Source: Caldithrix abyssi
GTDB taxonomy: Bacteria; Calditrichota; Calditrichia; Calditrichales; Calditrichaceae
Reading direction: 5' to 3'
Length of the DNA: 64,000 nucleotides
NCBI GenBank assembly: GCA_011369465.1
Contig: DRQG01000034.1
Location: 62,001 to 126,000 of the forward strand
Part shown: positions 11,101-19,751 of the stretch, piece after piece
Layout of the letters: each line of letters opens with the position of its first letter
How positions within the stretch are numbered: position 1 is the first letter of the stretch
Notes under the pieces: model-generated
What the model saw: the letters and a program-made list of their open reading frames with translations, nothing else
Databases searched by the model: none
Told to the model about the DNA's origin: nothing
Program-made: the position numbers and the translations under genes

Positions 11101-13625
11101 TGCCCCGTTTGCGCATAACGGTAGGGAAAATTCGGCTGTTGCAGACCCACGTAAAACGAATAGGGGTGGATGAGGATCTGTCTGTGCTGCTTGCTGCTGC
11201 GCCCGCCTTTTTCCCAGACGCGCGCCGTTAAAATACCCCTGAGCGGACCGGGAGCGTTGCTGAATTTTGGGACGTCCCAGTTGATATCCGCCTTACCCTG
11301 CACATCCAGCTTACCATAAAGCAGGCTGTACTCCGTGGCGGAAAAAGCCGTGGTCTGACTGCCAAAAGTATAGCCCTTGAATTTGGCAAACAGCGCCGGG
11401 GCCGGGCCTACATACAGGGTAAGTTCCGCCTGCAAACCCGCGGCCGGAGCGCCGAACAAATAAGCGGCTTCCAACCCTATTTTTAAGCGACGATCTCCGG
11501 CCTGCAGTGTTTCCGGATTCGGATTGATATTTATTTTGAGGCGCTCCGCCACTACCGTTTCGATGCGCAGTTGATGGCTGAAGGTTTGCCCGCCGGCTTT
11601 GATCTCCACCCGGTACACGCCGGTAGGGTCCTGCGTTTCGCCCTGATATAAAAAGGTATAAAAGCCGTCTCTGGCCTGCCGGTTCACCCTGCGGTACACT
11701 TCCTGATTACGCGGATTTTTAATAACGGCCGTAACCGGGTGGTTATCGGGAAAACCACCCTGCTCATTGCGCACAATGACCGAAATGTGAACCGGATCGC
11801 CGGGCCGGTACACCCCGCGCTCGGTGTAGATGAAAGCCCGCAGACCATCCTGATTGGCCTCCATACCGTCCGTATCGAAGGTGGATAAATTCCAGGCCAT
11901 ATTGATCGGCTTGACCACGCTGCGCTGCCCGTCTTTTTCCGCCGTAACATAAAACACTTTGTCATCCACTCCCTCAAAGCGGGCTATGCCCTGCGCATCG
12001 GTGGTTTGGGCGTCAATAAGCTGGTTCTGATAGGTGCGCAGTTCCACCCGGGCACCGGCGACGGGCTCGGTGGTCAGCAGATTATTCACATATACGATAT
12101 GCTGTTTTCCGCCGGATTTATAGGTTATGCCCAAATCGCTGAGAATGAGCGGTTTGTACAAACGGCCGTGGGCGTAAATATAACCGTAAGAGGCCGGATC
12201 GTTGTAATACCAGTCGTCGGAACGGCGGCTGTAACGCAGGTTTTTATCCGAGGTGTCGTACAGCATATCTTCTTTTTTGAAACTCAGCTCCAGCAAATAC
12301 AATCCATGCTGATCCTGCGCTATCAGAGGGCTCAGGTCGATTTCGTGCTGCAGCCAGCGGTTGCGTTCCCGCCCGATTTCCAGGGCTTGTTTGGCCACTT
12401 CCACGCCTACCCGGTTAATGTTATAATGAAATCCTTCGCGCCGGTCGCGGTTGCCGTTGAGCCGTTCCATCTGCAAAAACTGTCCGAGATTGTTATCGAA
12501 CACTTTGATAACGCGCAGTTGGACGCGTTTTACGTTTACGGTCTGGAAAAGAATCTTTTTCTGATTATCCGACGGCAGATACACGCCGTCACCCGCGAAA
12601 CGAATTTCCGGCAGCATATCTTCGAAACGCACCGTTTCCTCAAAGGCCGATTTAAGCGCGATAGCCCAGCGGCTGCGGATACCGGGCAAAACGCGCAGCG
12701 TGTATTCCTTGCCGTGTTCAAAGCTGCCGCGGATCATAACGGCGTCGTTCAGCACATTCAGTTTAATATCCATATCCGGTTCAATACGGATAAATCCGGT
12801 GAGATCCTGATACGGCTGAAGCTGATCGGAGAAGATAATTTTGATCTGCGGCCGGCGGCTTTCGGAAACAACGACAACGTCCGTTACTTTAAAGGCCGAA
12901 ATAGCGGGCAAAGCCAGGGTGCGCCGATAGGGAGCGGACAATTCGAGCTGTTCGCCTTGCACCATCAAATCAAACTTCTGTTCTTTTTCCCCCCGCCGGA
13001 TCTGTTGCGATTCGAAGCGGAATTCTTTGCCGTCTTTTTCCGCCTGCCAGCCCAGCTTCAGCCTCTTTCCGGCCCGGCTTACCTGAACCGCCTCTTCCAC
13101 CAAAGCGGCGTCGGTGGGCGTGTTGAAGACGATGCGCCCCTTCAAACGCACCCACTCCGGTTTTTGCTCGTCCATAAGGTGGAAGTCCGCCTGCAAGTTG
13201 CGGATTTCCCGGCCGATCGTCATAACCGTAAAATGCAGCGGTTCGATTTTGCCCTCCAGATCGGGCAGCAGGGTTTGCAGGTCCAGCGTGCCCTCATATT
13301 TTTGTCGGTAGGCAAGCGGCCGATTGGGCCGGAAGACCAGCGTGACCGAATCCTGCCAGAAGGCCTGTCCGTCCACGGCGGGAGTAAAAGAAAAAACCGG
13401 CTTACTCAAGGCCTGATTAAACCGACTTTTACGAACCATCGCCTGCTGGAACCGCACACGGATCACATCATCGGGATTGATTAGTCCGCTGCTGACCGAT
13501 TTAACCAATCGGGCGGTTTCCATGGATACGGTTCCCTGCTCGCCGGTATCTTTTTTGGCGCAGGAAAATACGCTGAACAAAATGATCCCTAAAAGAATAA
13601 CGATTCTCGTAATAGATGATTTCAT
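8103..13625 (-). CDS. Bacterial alpha-2-macroglobulin lipoprotein with intact thioester
   Basis: This 1840-residue protein begins with a lipoprotein signal (residues 1-21, acceptor Cys22 in SVFSC), then many macroglobulin-type beta domains, an alpha-2-macroglobulin core (about residues 1080-1200, with ...FEGPVATDANGHAVFSF) and a thioester domain carrying CIEQ (Cys1382 to Gln1385) followed by the helical toroid and a C-terminal receptor-like domain. Known relatives (E. coli YfhM/ECAM, 1653 residues) trap foreign proteases covalently in the periplasm and are genetically linked to the repair enzyme PBP1C; the pbpC gene lies downstream on the same strand. It is longer than ECAM by nearly 190 residues. 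The upstream gap holds a palindromic repeat and must contain the promoter. Confidence 0.93.
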   Translation of the reverse strand: MKSSITRIVILLGIILFSVFSCAKKDTGEQGTVSMETARLVKSVSSGLINPDDVIRVRFQQAMVRKSRFNQALSKPVFSFTPAVDGQAFWQDSVTLVFRPNRPLAYRQKYEGTLDLQTLLPDLEGKIEPLHFTVMTIGREIRNLQADFHLMDEQKPEWVRLKGRIVFNTPTDAALVEEAVQVSRAGKRLKLGWQAEKDGKEFRFESQQIRRGEKEQKFDLMVQGEQLELSAPYRRTLALPAISAFKVTDVVVVSESRRPQIKIIFSDQLQPYQDLTGFIRIEPDMDIKLNVLNDAVMIRGSFEHGKEYTLRVLPGIRSRWAIALKSAFEETVRFEDMLPEIRFAGDGVYLPSDNQKKILFQTVNVKRVQLRVIKVFDNNLGQFLQMERLNGNRDRREGFHYNINRVGVEVAKQALEIGRERNRWLQHEIDLSPLIAQDQHGLYLLELSFKKEDMLYDTSDKNLRYSRRSDDWYYNDPASYGYIYAHGRLYKPLILSDLGITYKSGGKQHIVYVNNLLTTEPVAGARVELRTYQNQLIDAQTTDAQGIARFEGVDDKVFYVTAEKDGQRSVVKPINMAWNLSTFDTDGMEANQDGLRAFIYTERGVYRPGDPVHISVIVRNEQGGFPDNHPVTAVIKNPRNQEVYRRVNRQARDGFYTFLYQGETQDPTGVYRVEIKAGGQTFSHQLRIETVVAERLKININPNPETLQAGDRRLKIGLEAAYLFGAPAAGLQAELTLYVGPAPALFAKFKGYTFGSQTTAFSATEYSLLYGKLDVQGKADINWDVPKFSNAPGPLRGILTARVWEKGGRSSKQHRQILIHPYSFYVGLQQPNFPYRYAQTGQEINLPVIVVNPEGQPAPGRSLTYRIYRSRSHWWWEYDSRQQYRLRFKSARSTELIKKGTLVSGSTPVMLSFTPDERGEYLVEVQDNGDKGHTASLFISAYPWGEGPTGGDEAGLLALRTDRKKYRLGETARITFPAPAGSRVLFTLEKGNRVLESRWLTSPAEGSEMEITVPLKKEMLPNVYASVSVLQPHAQTRNDRPIRMYGVTPILVEDPTTRQELIIGVEEVLRPEQPFRVDVQTADGRPAQLTVAVVDEGLLSLTGFKTPDPWRYFYGKQRLGVGTDDLYALVIGANKGDIFRTFSIGGGMMMEELAVSPKRPEQPEAQRFKPVCLFEGPVATDANGHAVFSFDMPNYVGAVRVMAVSANGSRYGRAEKTAAVKTPLMVLPTLPRVIGPQDEFVLPVSVFAMEDGLGEVQINLRVQGPLRIVDGAQQTLRFDKSGRKEVRFRVQAGKAVGVGKVDIEALTSEHRARYHTELSVRASSPPVSKTESRALAPGEQVRFTIPADGIAGTNQAVLSVQRRPNFQFSRRILWLIRYPYGCIEQTVSSAFPQLFLQKFIPKSRAAKRDIDKNINETIARLQKFALPQGGFAYWPGMHVVSEWGTLYAGHFLVEAQKLGYNVPQELMKRWLTYVEKRSRETEENRMMRVYRMYVAALAGSAPIGAMNVLKENEFEKLNDVERWLLAAAYKLAGVDDVAERIAGTSGQTVKEYQEFAGTYGSTLRDKAMILEQMVLFKQWNKARDLADELATALGTKTWYSTQTTGYALLALGKYLQATEGESKTEKVISGRVILPDGKEVPFKTGEISYQLEIKEGFGGEVRIELDESSNVERAFVDLEWSGVPARSSGKSESHNLSLKVDWLDEDGNTIDPRSIKQGQTFWGHFRVQKPANYRARIEELALVQILPAGWEIENTRLSGQTLPRWMRAWRTGREEYVDIRDDRIMWFFDLNTYEKRKDFVVKLNAVTAGRYQLPATAVEAMYNNSYRASVQGMIVDVTER

Positions 13626-13823
13626 ACGTACCTCGGATTTATTTTAAAGAAGGATTTTCGTTTATGCGGGTTGTTCAGAGAATATAGTTAAAATTTAGGG
13701 ATATTTCTATTAATGCTGTGAGAAAAAAGAAAAACGAGCTGAAAATTATATATTTAGATCCATACCTGTCCCAAATGATCAGCAGCTAATTATATTACGA
13801 TATATAATAGTATAAAACGTAAA

Positions 13824-13926
13824 TTCCCCCCTTAAAAAAGGGGGTTAGGGGGTTGTAAAATCGTCTAATAGATTGTCTTTATGTTTTGCGCAAAACACCC
13901 CCTTAATCCCCCTTAATAGGGGGAAA
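13824..13926. repeat. Palindromic G/C-tract element, MITE-like
   Basis: In the 449-bp gap between the divergent macroglobulin and lepA genes (13626-14074) sits an inverted-repeat element of about 103 bp. The left half starts TTCCCCCC and contains CCCCCTT/AAGGGGG followed by GGTTAGGGGG; the right half mirrors this with ACACCCCC, CTTAATCCCCC and a final CTTAATAGGGGGAAA. In the centre is a perfect 14-base palindrome GTTTTGCGCAAAAC (13883-13896). The organisation (complementary ends, nested hairpins, no coding capacity) resembles non-autonomous mobile elements. Copies in the rest of the genome cannot be checked here. No gene was found in the remainder of this gap, which is A/T-rich and must carry both promoters. 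Confidence 0.7.
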
Positions 13927-14074
13927 CTCGTAAACACCGATGTTTTACGTAATTTTTTCTATCTATATAAGAAGGATGAGATTTAGACCCTTTTTGGTGC
14001 CGGTTTGCAAAGTTGCAATTTACGGATGCTTTGGTTAATTTAATTGGTTCTATTTTAAACTAAAGAAAACGTTT

Positions 14075-15880
14075 ATGTATCAGGAATATATACGCAATTT
14101 TTGCATCATCGCCCATATCGATCACGGTAAATCCACCCTGGCCGACCGCTTGCTGGAATACACCCACACCGTTTCCGAGCGCGATTTGAAGGAACAGGTG
14201 CTGGATGATATGGATTTGGAACGGGAACGCGGCATTACCATCAAGTCGCATGCTATCCGTATGGAATACAAAGCCCGGGATAAGCAAAACTACATTCTCA
14301 ATCTGATCGATACGCCCGGACACGTGGACTTCAGTTACGAGGTTTCACGCAGTCTGGCCGCCTGCGAGGGAGCGCTTCTGGTGGTGGACGCCGCGCAGGG
14401 TATCGAAGCGCAGACCATCAGCAATTTGTATCTGGCCATCGAAAACGACCTGCATATTATTCCGGTTATCAACAAGATCGATCTGCCCAGCGCGCAGGTG
14501 GACGTGGTTAAACATCAGATCATCGAGCTGATCGGCTGCGCTGAGGAAGAAATCTTACAGGTCAGCGCCAAAACGGGCGTCGGCATTGAGGATGTGCTGG
14601 AGGGTATTGTTCGTGAAATCCCGCCGCCCAAAGGCGATCCCGACGGCAAACTGCAAGCCCTCATTTTTGATTCCGTGTTCGACAGCTACCGCGGCGCCGT
14701 AACCTATATTCGGGTTTTTAACGGTGTGCTGAAAAAGAACGAGCCGATCCTTTTTTTCAGCACCGGCCGCACTTACAACAGCGATGAAATCGGCATATTG
14801 AAACTGACCAAGGAACCGGTTAACGAACTGCGCGCAGGCGAGGTGGGGTATCTGATATCCGGAGCCAAAAACGTACAGGACACCAAAGTGGGCGACACGG
14901 TAACCCATGCCAAAAAGCCCGCCGAGGAACCGCTGCCCGGCTATCAGGAAGTGAAGCCGATGGTTTTTTCCGGCCTCTATCCGGTTTCTTCCGACGATTT
15001 CGAAGACCTGCGCGACGCCCTCAACAAGCTGGCCCTCAACGATTCCGCTTTGCGTTTTGAACCGGAAACGTCCAAGGCGCTCGGCTTCGGCTTCCGCTGC
15101 GGTTTTCTGGGGCTTCTGCACATGGAAATCGTACAAGAACGCCTGGAGCGGGAGTACGATTTAACCATCATCAACACCGTGCCCAATGTGGTTTACCGCG
15201 TTCATCTGACCAACGGTGATGTGCTGGACATCGACAATCCCACCCAGCTACCGGACGCCGGTAAAATTGATTTTATCGAGGAACCCTATATTTCCGCGCA
15301 AATTATCACTCCCCCGGAATACATCGGCAACATTATGAAACTCAGCCAGGAAAAACGGGCCGTGTTTAAAACAACCAGCTATATCGATCCCAGCCGTGCC
15401 GATATGCAGTTTCTGTTTCCCCTGGCCGAGGTTATTTTTGATTTTTACGATAAGTTGAAATCGCATACCCGCGGATACGCTTCGTTTGACTATGAGTTCG
15501 AAGGATACCACGAAAGCAAGCTGGTTAAGCTGGATATTCTGATCAACGGCGAGCCGCTGGACGCCCTTTCCACCATCGTTCACACGGAAAAAGCCTACGA
15601 AATGGGGCAGCGTCTGTGCCGTCATTTAAAAGAACTGATTCCCCGTCAAATGTTTGAAGTAATCATTCAGGCGGCCATCGGCAGTAAAATTATTTCCCGG
15701 CAAACGGTAAAACCGTTGCGCAAAAATGTAACGGCCAAATGTTACGGCGGCGACATCACCCGTAAACGCAAGTTGTTGGAGAAACAAAAAGAGGGCAAAA
15801 AGCGTATGAAGCAGGTGGGCCGCGTGGAAATCCCACAGGAAGCCTTTTTAGCGGTGCTTTCGATGGATAAGGAAAAATAG
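14075..15880 (+). CDS. lepA: Elongation factor 4 (LepA), ribosome-associated GTPase
   Basis: The 601-residue protein matches LepA throughout: P-loop AHIDHGKS (13-20), switch I ERGITI (51-56), DTPGHVD (79-85), NKID (133-136), then domains II, III and V and the LepA-specific C-terminal domain ending with the Lys/Arg-rich [19 protein letters not shown] segment. Length is the family norm (about 600). EF4 binds ribosomes and affects translocation and assembly under stress (family knowledge). It begins the run lepA-lepB-hemW, an order also seen in other bacteria. There is no Shine-Dalgarno sequence in front of its ATG; the upstream bases are A/T-rich. Confidence 0.97.
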   Translation: MYQEYIRNFCIIAHIDHGKSTLADRLLEYTHTVSERDLKEQVLDDMDLERERGITIKSHAIRMEYKARDKQNYILNLIDTPGHVDFSYEVSRSLAACEGALLVVDAAQGIEAQTISNLYLAIENDLHIIPVINKIDLPSAQVDVVKHQIIELIGCAEEEILQVSAKTGVGIEDVLEGIVREIPPPKGDPDGKLQALIFDSVFDSYRGAVTYIRVFNGVLKKNEPILFFSTGRTYNSDEIGILKLTKEPVNELRAGEVGYLISGAKNVQDTKVGDTVTHAKKPAEEPLPGYQEVKPMVFSGLYPVSSDDFEDLRDALNKLALNDSALRFEPETSKALGFGFRCGFLGLLHMEIVQERLEREYDLTIINTVPNVVYRVHLTNGDVLDIDNPTQLPDAGKIDFIEEPYISAQIITPPEYIGNIMKLSQEKRAVFKTTSYIDPSRADMQFLFPLAEVIFDFYDKLKSHTRGYASFDYEFEGYHESKLVKLDILINGEPLDALSTIVHTEKAYEMGQRLCRHLKELIPRQMFEVIIQAAIGSKIISRQTVKPLRKNVTAKCYGGDITRKRKLLEKQKEGKKRMKQVGRVEIPQEAFLAVLSMDKEK

Positions 15881-15993
15881 ACTTTTCCGGGCAGACCGGG
15901 CAAGATAAATGAAAAATTATCGGCTTGTTTGTTTGCGCAGAATATGATTTTAAACTCGCGTTATGTTATATCCAATTCCAGGAAAGGGACATT

Positions 15994-16710
15994 TTGGAAA
16001 CTCCCAAAGTAGAAAAGAAAAAACCATTTAAATTTTTAACCGAAGGATTGTTCGGCGCCTTAATCGCTGCGCTGATTATTCGCCAGTTTCTGGTGCAGGC
16101 ATACACGATTCCAACCGCTTCGATGGAAAAAACTTTGCTTATCGGCGATTTTTTGCTGGTCAATAAATTTAACTACGGTATGCGCACGCCGGATTGGATT
16201 GGCATCCCCTACACAAACATCGGCTTTGATGTGCCGTGGTTTCGGTTCCCGGCCTTAAAAGAGGTAAAACCCTACGATGTGGTGATTTTCCGCTATCCCA
16301 AAGACCCGATGGTCGATTACATCAAACGCTGCATTGCCGTGGGCGGGCAAAAGGTGGAAATCATCGATAAGGAAGTTTTTGTGGACGGCAAGCCTTTTCC
16401 GAAACCGCCCAAAATGCAATATGTTGATCCCAATATTTACAAGCGCAATCAGGGGCGGTTTATTTTCCCCACATTTATGAATCTGGGCAGCAGGGATAAC
16501 TACGGCCCGATTACCATACCGGAAAACAAATATTGGGTAATGGGCGATAACCGCGATAACAGCGCCGATAGCCGGGTGTGGGGTTTTGTGCCGCACGAAA
16601 ATATTGTCGGACAGGCTTTGATTATCTATTTCTCCTGGGATTCGCATCCGCCGTTGAGTCAGTTTTTCAAAAAGATTCGTTTCGGCCGCATCGGTTGGGT
16701 GATACGGTAG
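15994..16710 (+). CDS. lepB: Signal peptidase I
   Basis: I place the start at the TTG at 15994 because AGGAAAGGG lies just before it (15980-15988); a TTG at 15925 in the same frame would add 23 residues with no ribosome site. The 238-residue product has one N-terminal membrane helix (about 17-35), catalytic Ser43 in PTASMEKTL, general-base Lys111 in YIKRCIAVGG, and the later signature GDNRDNSADSR. It cleaves signal peptides of exported proteins at the outer face of the inner membrane. It follows lepA by 113 bases and precedes hemW by 43, consistent with one transcript. Confidence 0.95.
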   Translation: METPKVEKKKPFKFLTEGLFGALIAALIIRQFLVQAYTIPTASMEKTLLIGDFLLVNKFNYGMRTPDWIGIPYTNIGFDVPWFRFPALKEVKPYDVVIFRYPKDPMVDYIKRCIAVGGQKVEIIDKEVFVDGKPFPKPPKMQYVDPNIYKRNQGRFIFPTFMNLGSRDNYGPITIPENKYWVMGDNRDNSADSRVWGFVPHENIVGQALIIYFSWDSHPPLSQFFKKIRFGRIGWVIR

Positions 16711-16753
16711 CGCGTAGATTCGGCGGGAACGGCAGAAAGCAAGTGAATATTTT

Positions 16754-17911
16754 ATGAATACAAACCGCTCACAAAAGCCGGGTATCTATATCCACATTCC
16801 CTTTTGCCGGCATAAATGCGGCTACTGCGACTTTTATTCCATTACCGCTTTATCGGAGCAGGAACCCTTTGTGGAAGCCCTCTGCCGGGAAATCGATGTG
16901 TACGCAAAACGCTTTGTTTCCGAAGCGGCTTTTGATACCATTTATCTGGGCGGCGGCACTCCTTCCCTGCTCAGCGAAACTCAACTGGAACGTATATTCG
17001 AACACCTGCGCCGGGGATTCTCTTTTGCCGATGACTGCGAAATAACCATTGAAGTAAACCCGGGTACGATCGGTTTTGATACGTTGCAATTCTATAAAAA
17101 GCTGGGCATTAACCGTTTAAGCATCGGCGTGCAGAGTTTCCACAAGGATGAATTGCAGATACTGGAACGGATTCATTCCGCAGCAGAAGCCCGCGAGGTT
17201 TTTTCCGCCGCCCGGCATGCCGGTTTTGATAACATTGGCATCGACTTAATTTACGCCCTGCCGGGGCAAACTGTGGAAGATTGGCGGTATACTTTGCAGG
17301 AAGCCATCGCTTTGCGGCCGGAACATATCTCGGCCTATAATCTGACCTTCGAAGAAGGAACGCCTTTTTACAACCGATTAAAAGAGGGCAAATTGTCGCG
17401 CCAGACGGAAGAGGCCGAAAAAGTCTTTTTCCTGGAAACGGAAACATTTTTAAACGCCGCGGGTTATCATCATTACGAGGTTTCCAATTTTGCCCGTAAT
17501 TCCGCTGTGATTTCGCGCCACAATTATAAATACTGGACGCACGCGCCTTATCTGGGTTTTGGCCCCTCGGCCCATTCGTACTGGGAAGATCAACGCTGGG
17601 CCAATGTCCGCTCGGTTACGCGGTACATAGATCTGCTTGGGCAGGGAGAGCGTCCGGTGGCCTTCCGCGAGCGGTTAAGCGAGGATGTGCGTCAATTCGA
17701 AGACGTATTTCTGCGCCTGCGTACCTACGAAGGCATCGAACTGGAGCGATTTGAGCGGGAATACCGGCGGCCCTTCATTACCATCTACAAAGAACAGGCC
17801 CGTCGTCTGCTGAATGAGGGTTTGGCCGAAATCATACACGACCGTTTTCGTTTAACGTCCAAAGGGATGATGGTGTGCGATGCGATATTACCGCAATTTA
17901 TTACATATTAG
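16754..17911 (+). CDS. hemW: HemW-type radical SAM heme chaperone
   Basis: The 385-residue radical SAM protein has the cluster motif CxxxCxxC at Cys18, Cys22 and Cys25 within IPFCRHKCGYCDFYS, the SAM-binding GGGTPS, and the HemW_C domain at the C-terminus. HemW proteins were long annotated as oxygen-independent coproporphyrinogen oxidases (HemN-like) but lack that activity and instead bind heme and deliver it to target proteins (family knowledge). HemN normally carries one extra Cys after the motif (CxxxCxxCxC); here the residue two after Cys25 is Tyr-side context FYS, which favours HemW. The 3' end overlaps the next gene by 32 bases. Confidence 0.9.
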   Translation: MNTNRSQKPGIYIHIPFCRHKCGYCDFYSITALSEQEPFVEALCREIDVYAKRFVSEAAFDTIYLGGGTPSLLSETQLERIFEHLRRGFSFADDCEITIEVNPGTIGFDTLQFYKKLGINRLSIGVQSFHKDELQILERIHSAAEAREVFSAARHAGFDNIGIDLIYALPGQTVEDWRYTLQEAIALRPEHISAYNLTFEEGTPFYNRLKEGKLSRQTEEAEKVFFLETETFLNAAGYHHYEVSNFARNSAVISRHNYKYWTHAPYLGFGPSAHSYWEDQRWANVRSVTRYIDLLGQGERPVAFRERLSEDVRQFEDVFLRLRTYEGIELERFEREYRRPFITIYKEQARRLLNEGLAEIIHDRFRLTSKGMMVCDAILPQFITY

Positions 17912-19700
17912 TATAGTTTCCGCTTTTCTGCTGTTCCCATTGGGTGAATCGCCGGCGCAAACAGCGGTGAATCAACAGCTCAATCTGGCCAAAATGCTGG
18001 AAACCAGCGGCAATTACGAAGCTGCTTTGCAGTTTTATCTGCAATCCTATCGCAAGGGCGATATCAGCTATCAAACCATCAGCGGAATCAAAAAATGCTA
18101 TGTGGCCCTGGGGCAATTCGAACAGCTCATTGCCTTTTGGGAAGAATTTCTGCGTCGTCATCCCCAGCAAATCTATTATAAAGTGGATTTAGGCAGCGCG
18201 TATTACTGGAACAATCAAAAAGAAAAAGCTTTTGCGCTGTGGAAAGATGTATTGCGTCAAAACAAACAAAATCCTGTAGTTTACCGTCGCGTTGCCTCGG
18301 CAATGATCAACTTCCGGTTGTACGATGAGGCCATCGAGGTGTACAGACAGGCCATGCGCTCCATAAAAAAACAGGAAATGCTGTACCGCGATATCGCCCA
18401 ATTATACAAAGCGCAGCTCAGCTACCGCCAGGCTGCCGATAACTTTGTTCGGTATTATCTGTTTCATCCCAAACAGATGTCCTATGTGCGGTCACAGTTA
18501 GTCAGTATGGCGCGGGACAGTTTGGCCACCCGTGAAATTATTCGTTCTTTGCAAACTTTTCTGGATGACTATCCGGACGATTACGCTTTAAACGAAATGC
18601 TGGGCGATATGTACATCCGGGCCAAAAATTTTGACCGGGCTTTTGCCATTTATGAAAAACTGCTCAAAAAGAAAGAGAAACAAAATTACCTGCAGCGTTT
18701 TGCCCGGGAAGCGGAGGCTAACGGCGCTTTTTCATACGCGGCCAAAGCCTATCGCCTGCTCATAGCGACCGGCGACAACTCGTATCAGCGCCAGAATTGG
18801 TCCGTTCTTTTGGCGCGGAATCTGTACCGCCTTAGCAAAAAAGTTTCCGACGAGCAGGCGAGAGCCTATCTACAGGAAGCCGTGGACCTGCTGACCGGAT
18901 TGGAAGACGGAAAAACCGGCCGAACGGTTGCCCGTAAAGCGCTGGAATTACACGCCCGCATACTCAGGGAGAGTTACCGGGACTACAACGGCGCCATTAC
19001 ACTGTATAAAAAAATTCTGCGGGATAGCGGCAAACCCTATCAGAGCGAGAACGACCGCATCCGTTTGCTTTTAGCGGAAATTTACATTCAACAAAACGAT
19101 TTGGACGCCGCCCGGCAAACCTATAAGAAAATTAAGGATAAAAATCACAGCCGTACGGCCCGCTATCGTCTGGCCGAGCTTTGTTACTATGAGGCCGATT
19201 TCGATTGTGCGAAAAAAGCGTTTAATGAATTATTGATGCGCCTTGCTCCTAAAGACACGCTTACCAACAACGTGCTGGATCGGGTGGTTTTTCTGGAACT
19301 GTTTGCCGGCGATTCGCTGGCGCTGGTTCAATTCAGTCGGGCGGAACTGCTGCAACGGCAAAAGAAGCCGGCCAGGGCCGCCGCGCTGTTTGCCCAACTG
19401 GCCGGGCAAAAAAATACCCTGCAGCAAAAAGCCGGTTTGCGGGCGGCCCGTTTGTATATGCGCCTGAACCGTCTGGACGAGGCGGAAAAAGTGCTCTCTT
19501 CTTTGCTTAGGGCCGGGCTTGCGGAAGAGGAGCAGGATGAAATTCATTTTCTACTGGCCCGGGTTAAAGAAAAAGAACAGGACATTAAAGCGGCGCTGGA
19601 TCACTACCGCACCGTTTTTGTACATTATCCGGCCAGCCTCTACAGCGAAGAAGCCCGTGAACGGGCGCGGGAGTTAAGTCGTAAAATCAATATGAATTGA
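17880..19700 (+). CDS. Secreted tetratricopeptide-repeat protein
   Basis: The 606-residue protein has a signal peptide (about residues 1-26, ending GESPAQ) and then helical TPR repeats over nearly its whole length; clear units include AKMLETSGNYEAALQFY, ALGQFEQLIAFWEEFLRR and MLGDMYIRAKNFDRAFAIY. TPR arrays act as protein-binding scaffolds; the client is unknown. The start overlaps the end of hemW by 32 bases, an unusually long overlap, but this start gives a proper signal peptide, and a later start would remove it. Translational coupling to hemW is likely. Confidence 0.85.
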   Translation: MRYYRNLLHISIVSAFLLFPLGESPAQTAVNQQLNLAKMLETSGNYEAALQFYLQSYRKGDISYQTISGIKKCYVALGQFEQLIAFWEEFLRRHPQQIYYKVDLGSAYYWNNQKEKAFALWKDVLRQNKQNPVVYRRVASAMINFRLYDEAIEVYRQAMRSIKKQEMLYRDIAQLYKAQLSYRQAADNFVRYYLFHPKQMSYVRSQLVSMARDSLATREIIRSLQTFLDDYPDDYALNEMLGDMYIRAKNFDRAFAIYEKLLKKKEKQNYLQRFAREAEANGAFSYAAKAYRLLIATGDNSYQRQNWSVLLARNLYRLSKKVSDEQARAYLQEAVDLLTGLEDGKTGRTVARKALELHARILRESYRDYNGAITLYKKILRDSGKPYQSENDRIRLLLAEIYIQQNDLDAARQTYKKIKDKNHSRTARYRLAELCYYEADFDCAKKAFNELLMRLAPKDTLTNNVLDRVVFLELFAGDSLALVQFSRAELLQRQKKPARAAALFAQLAGQKNTLQQKAGLRAARLYMRLNRLDEAEKVLSSLLRAGLAEEEQDEIHFLLARVKEKEQDIKAALDHYRTVFVHYPASLYSEEARERARELSRKINMN

Positions 19701-19751
19701 ACCATCCGACGCAGAGATAAAAACTTGTAACCCAATAACTTTTTACGGACT

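Noticed and set aside
15925-15993. Longer signal peptidase I N-terminus from TTG 15925
   Set aside because: No ribosome site precedes it, and the extra residues are unlike the family; AGGAAAGGG marks TTG 15994.
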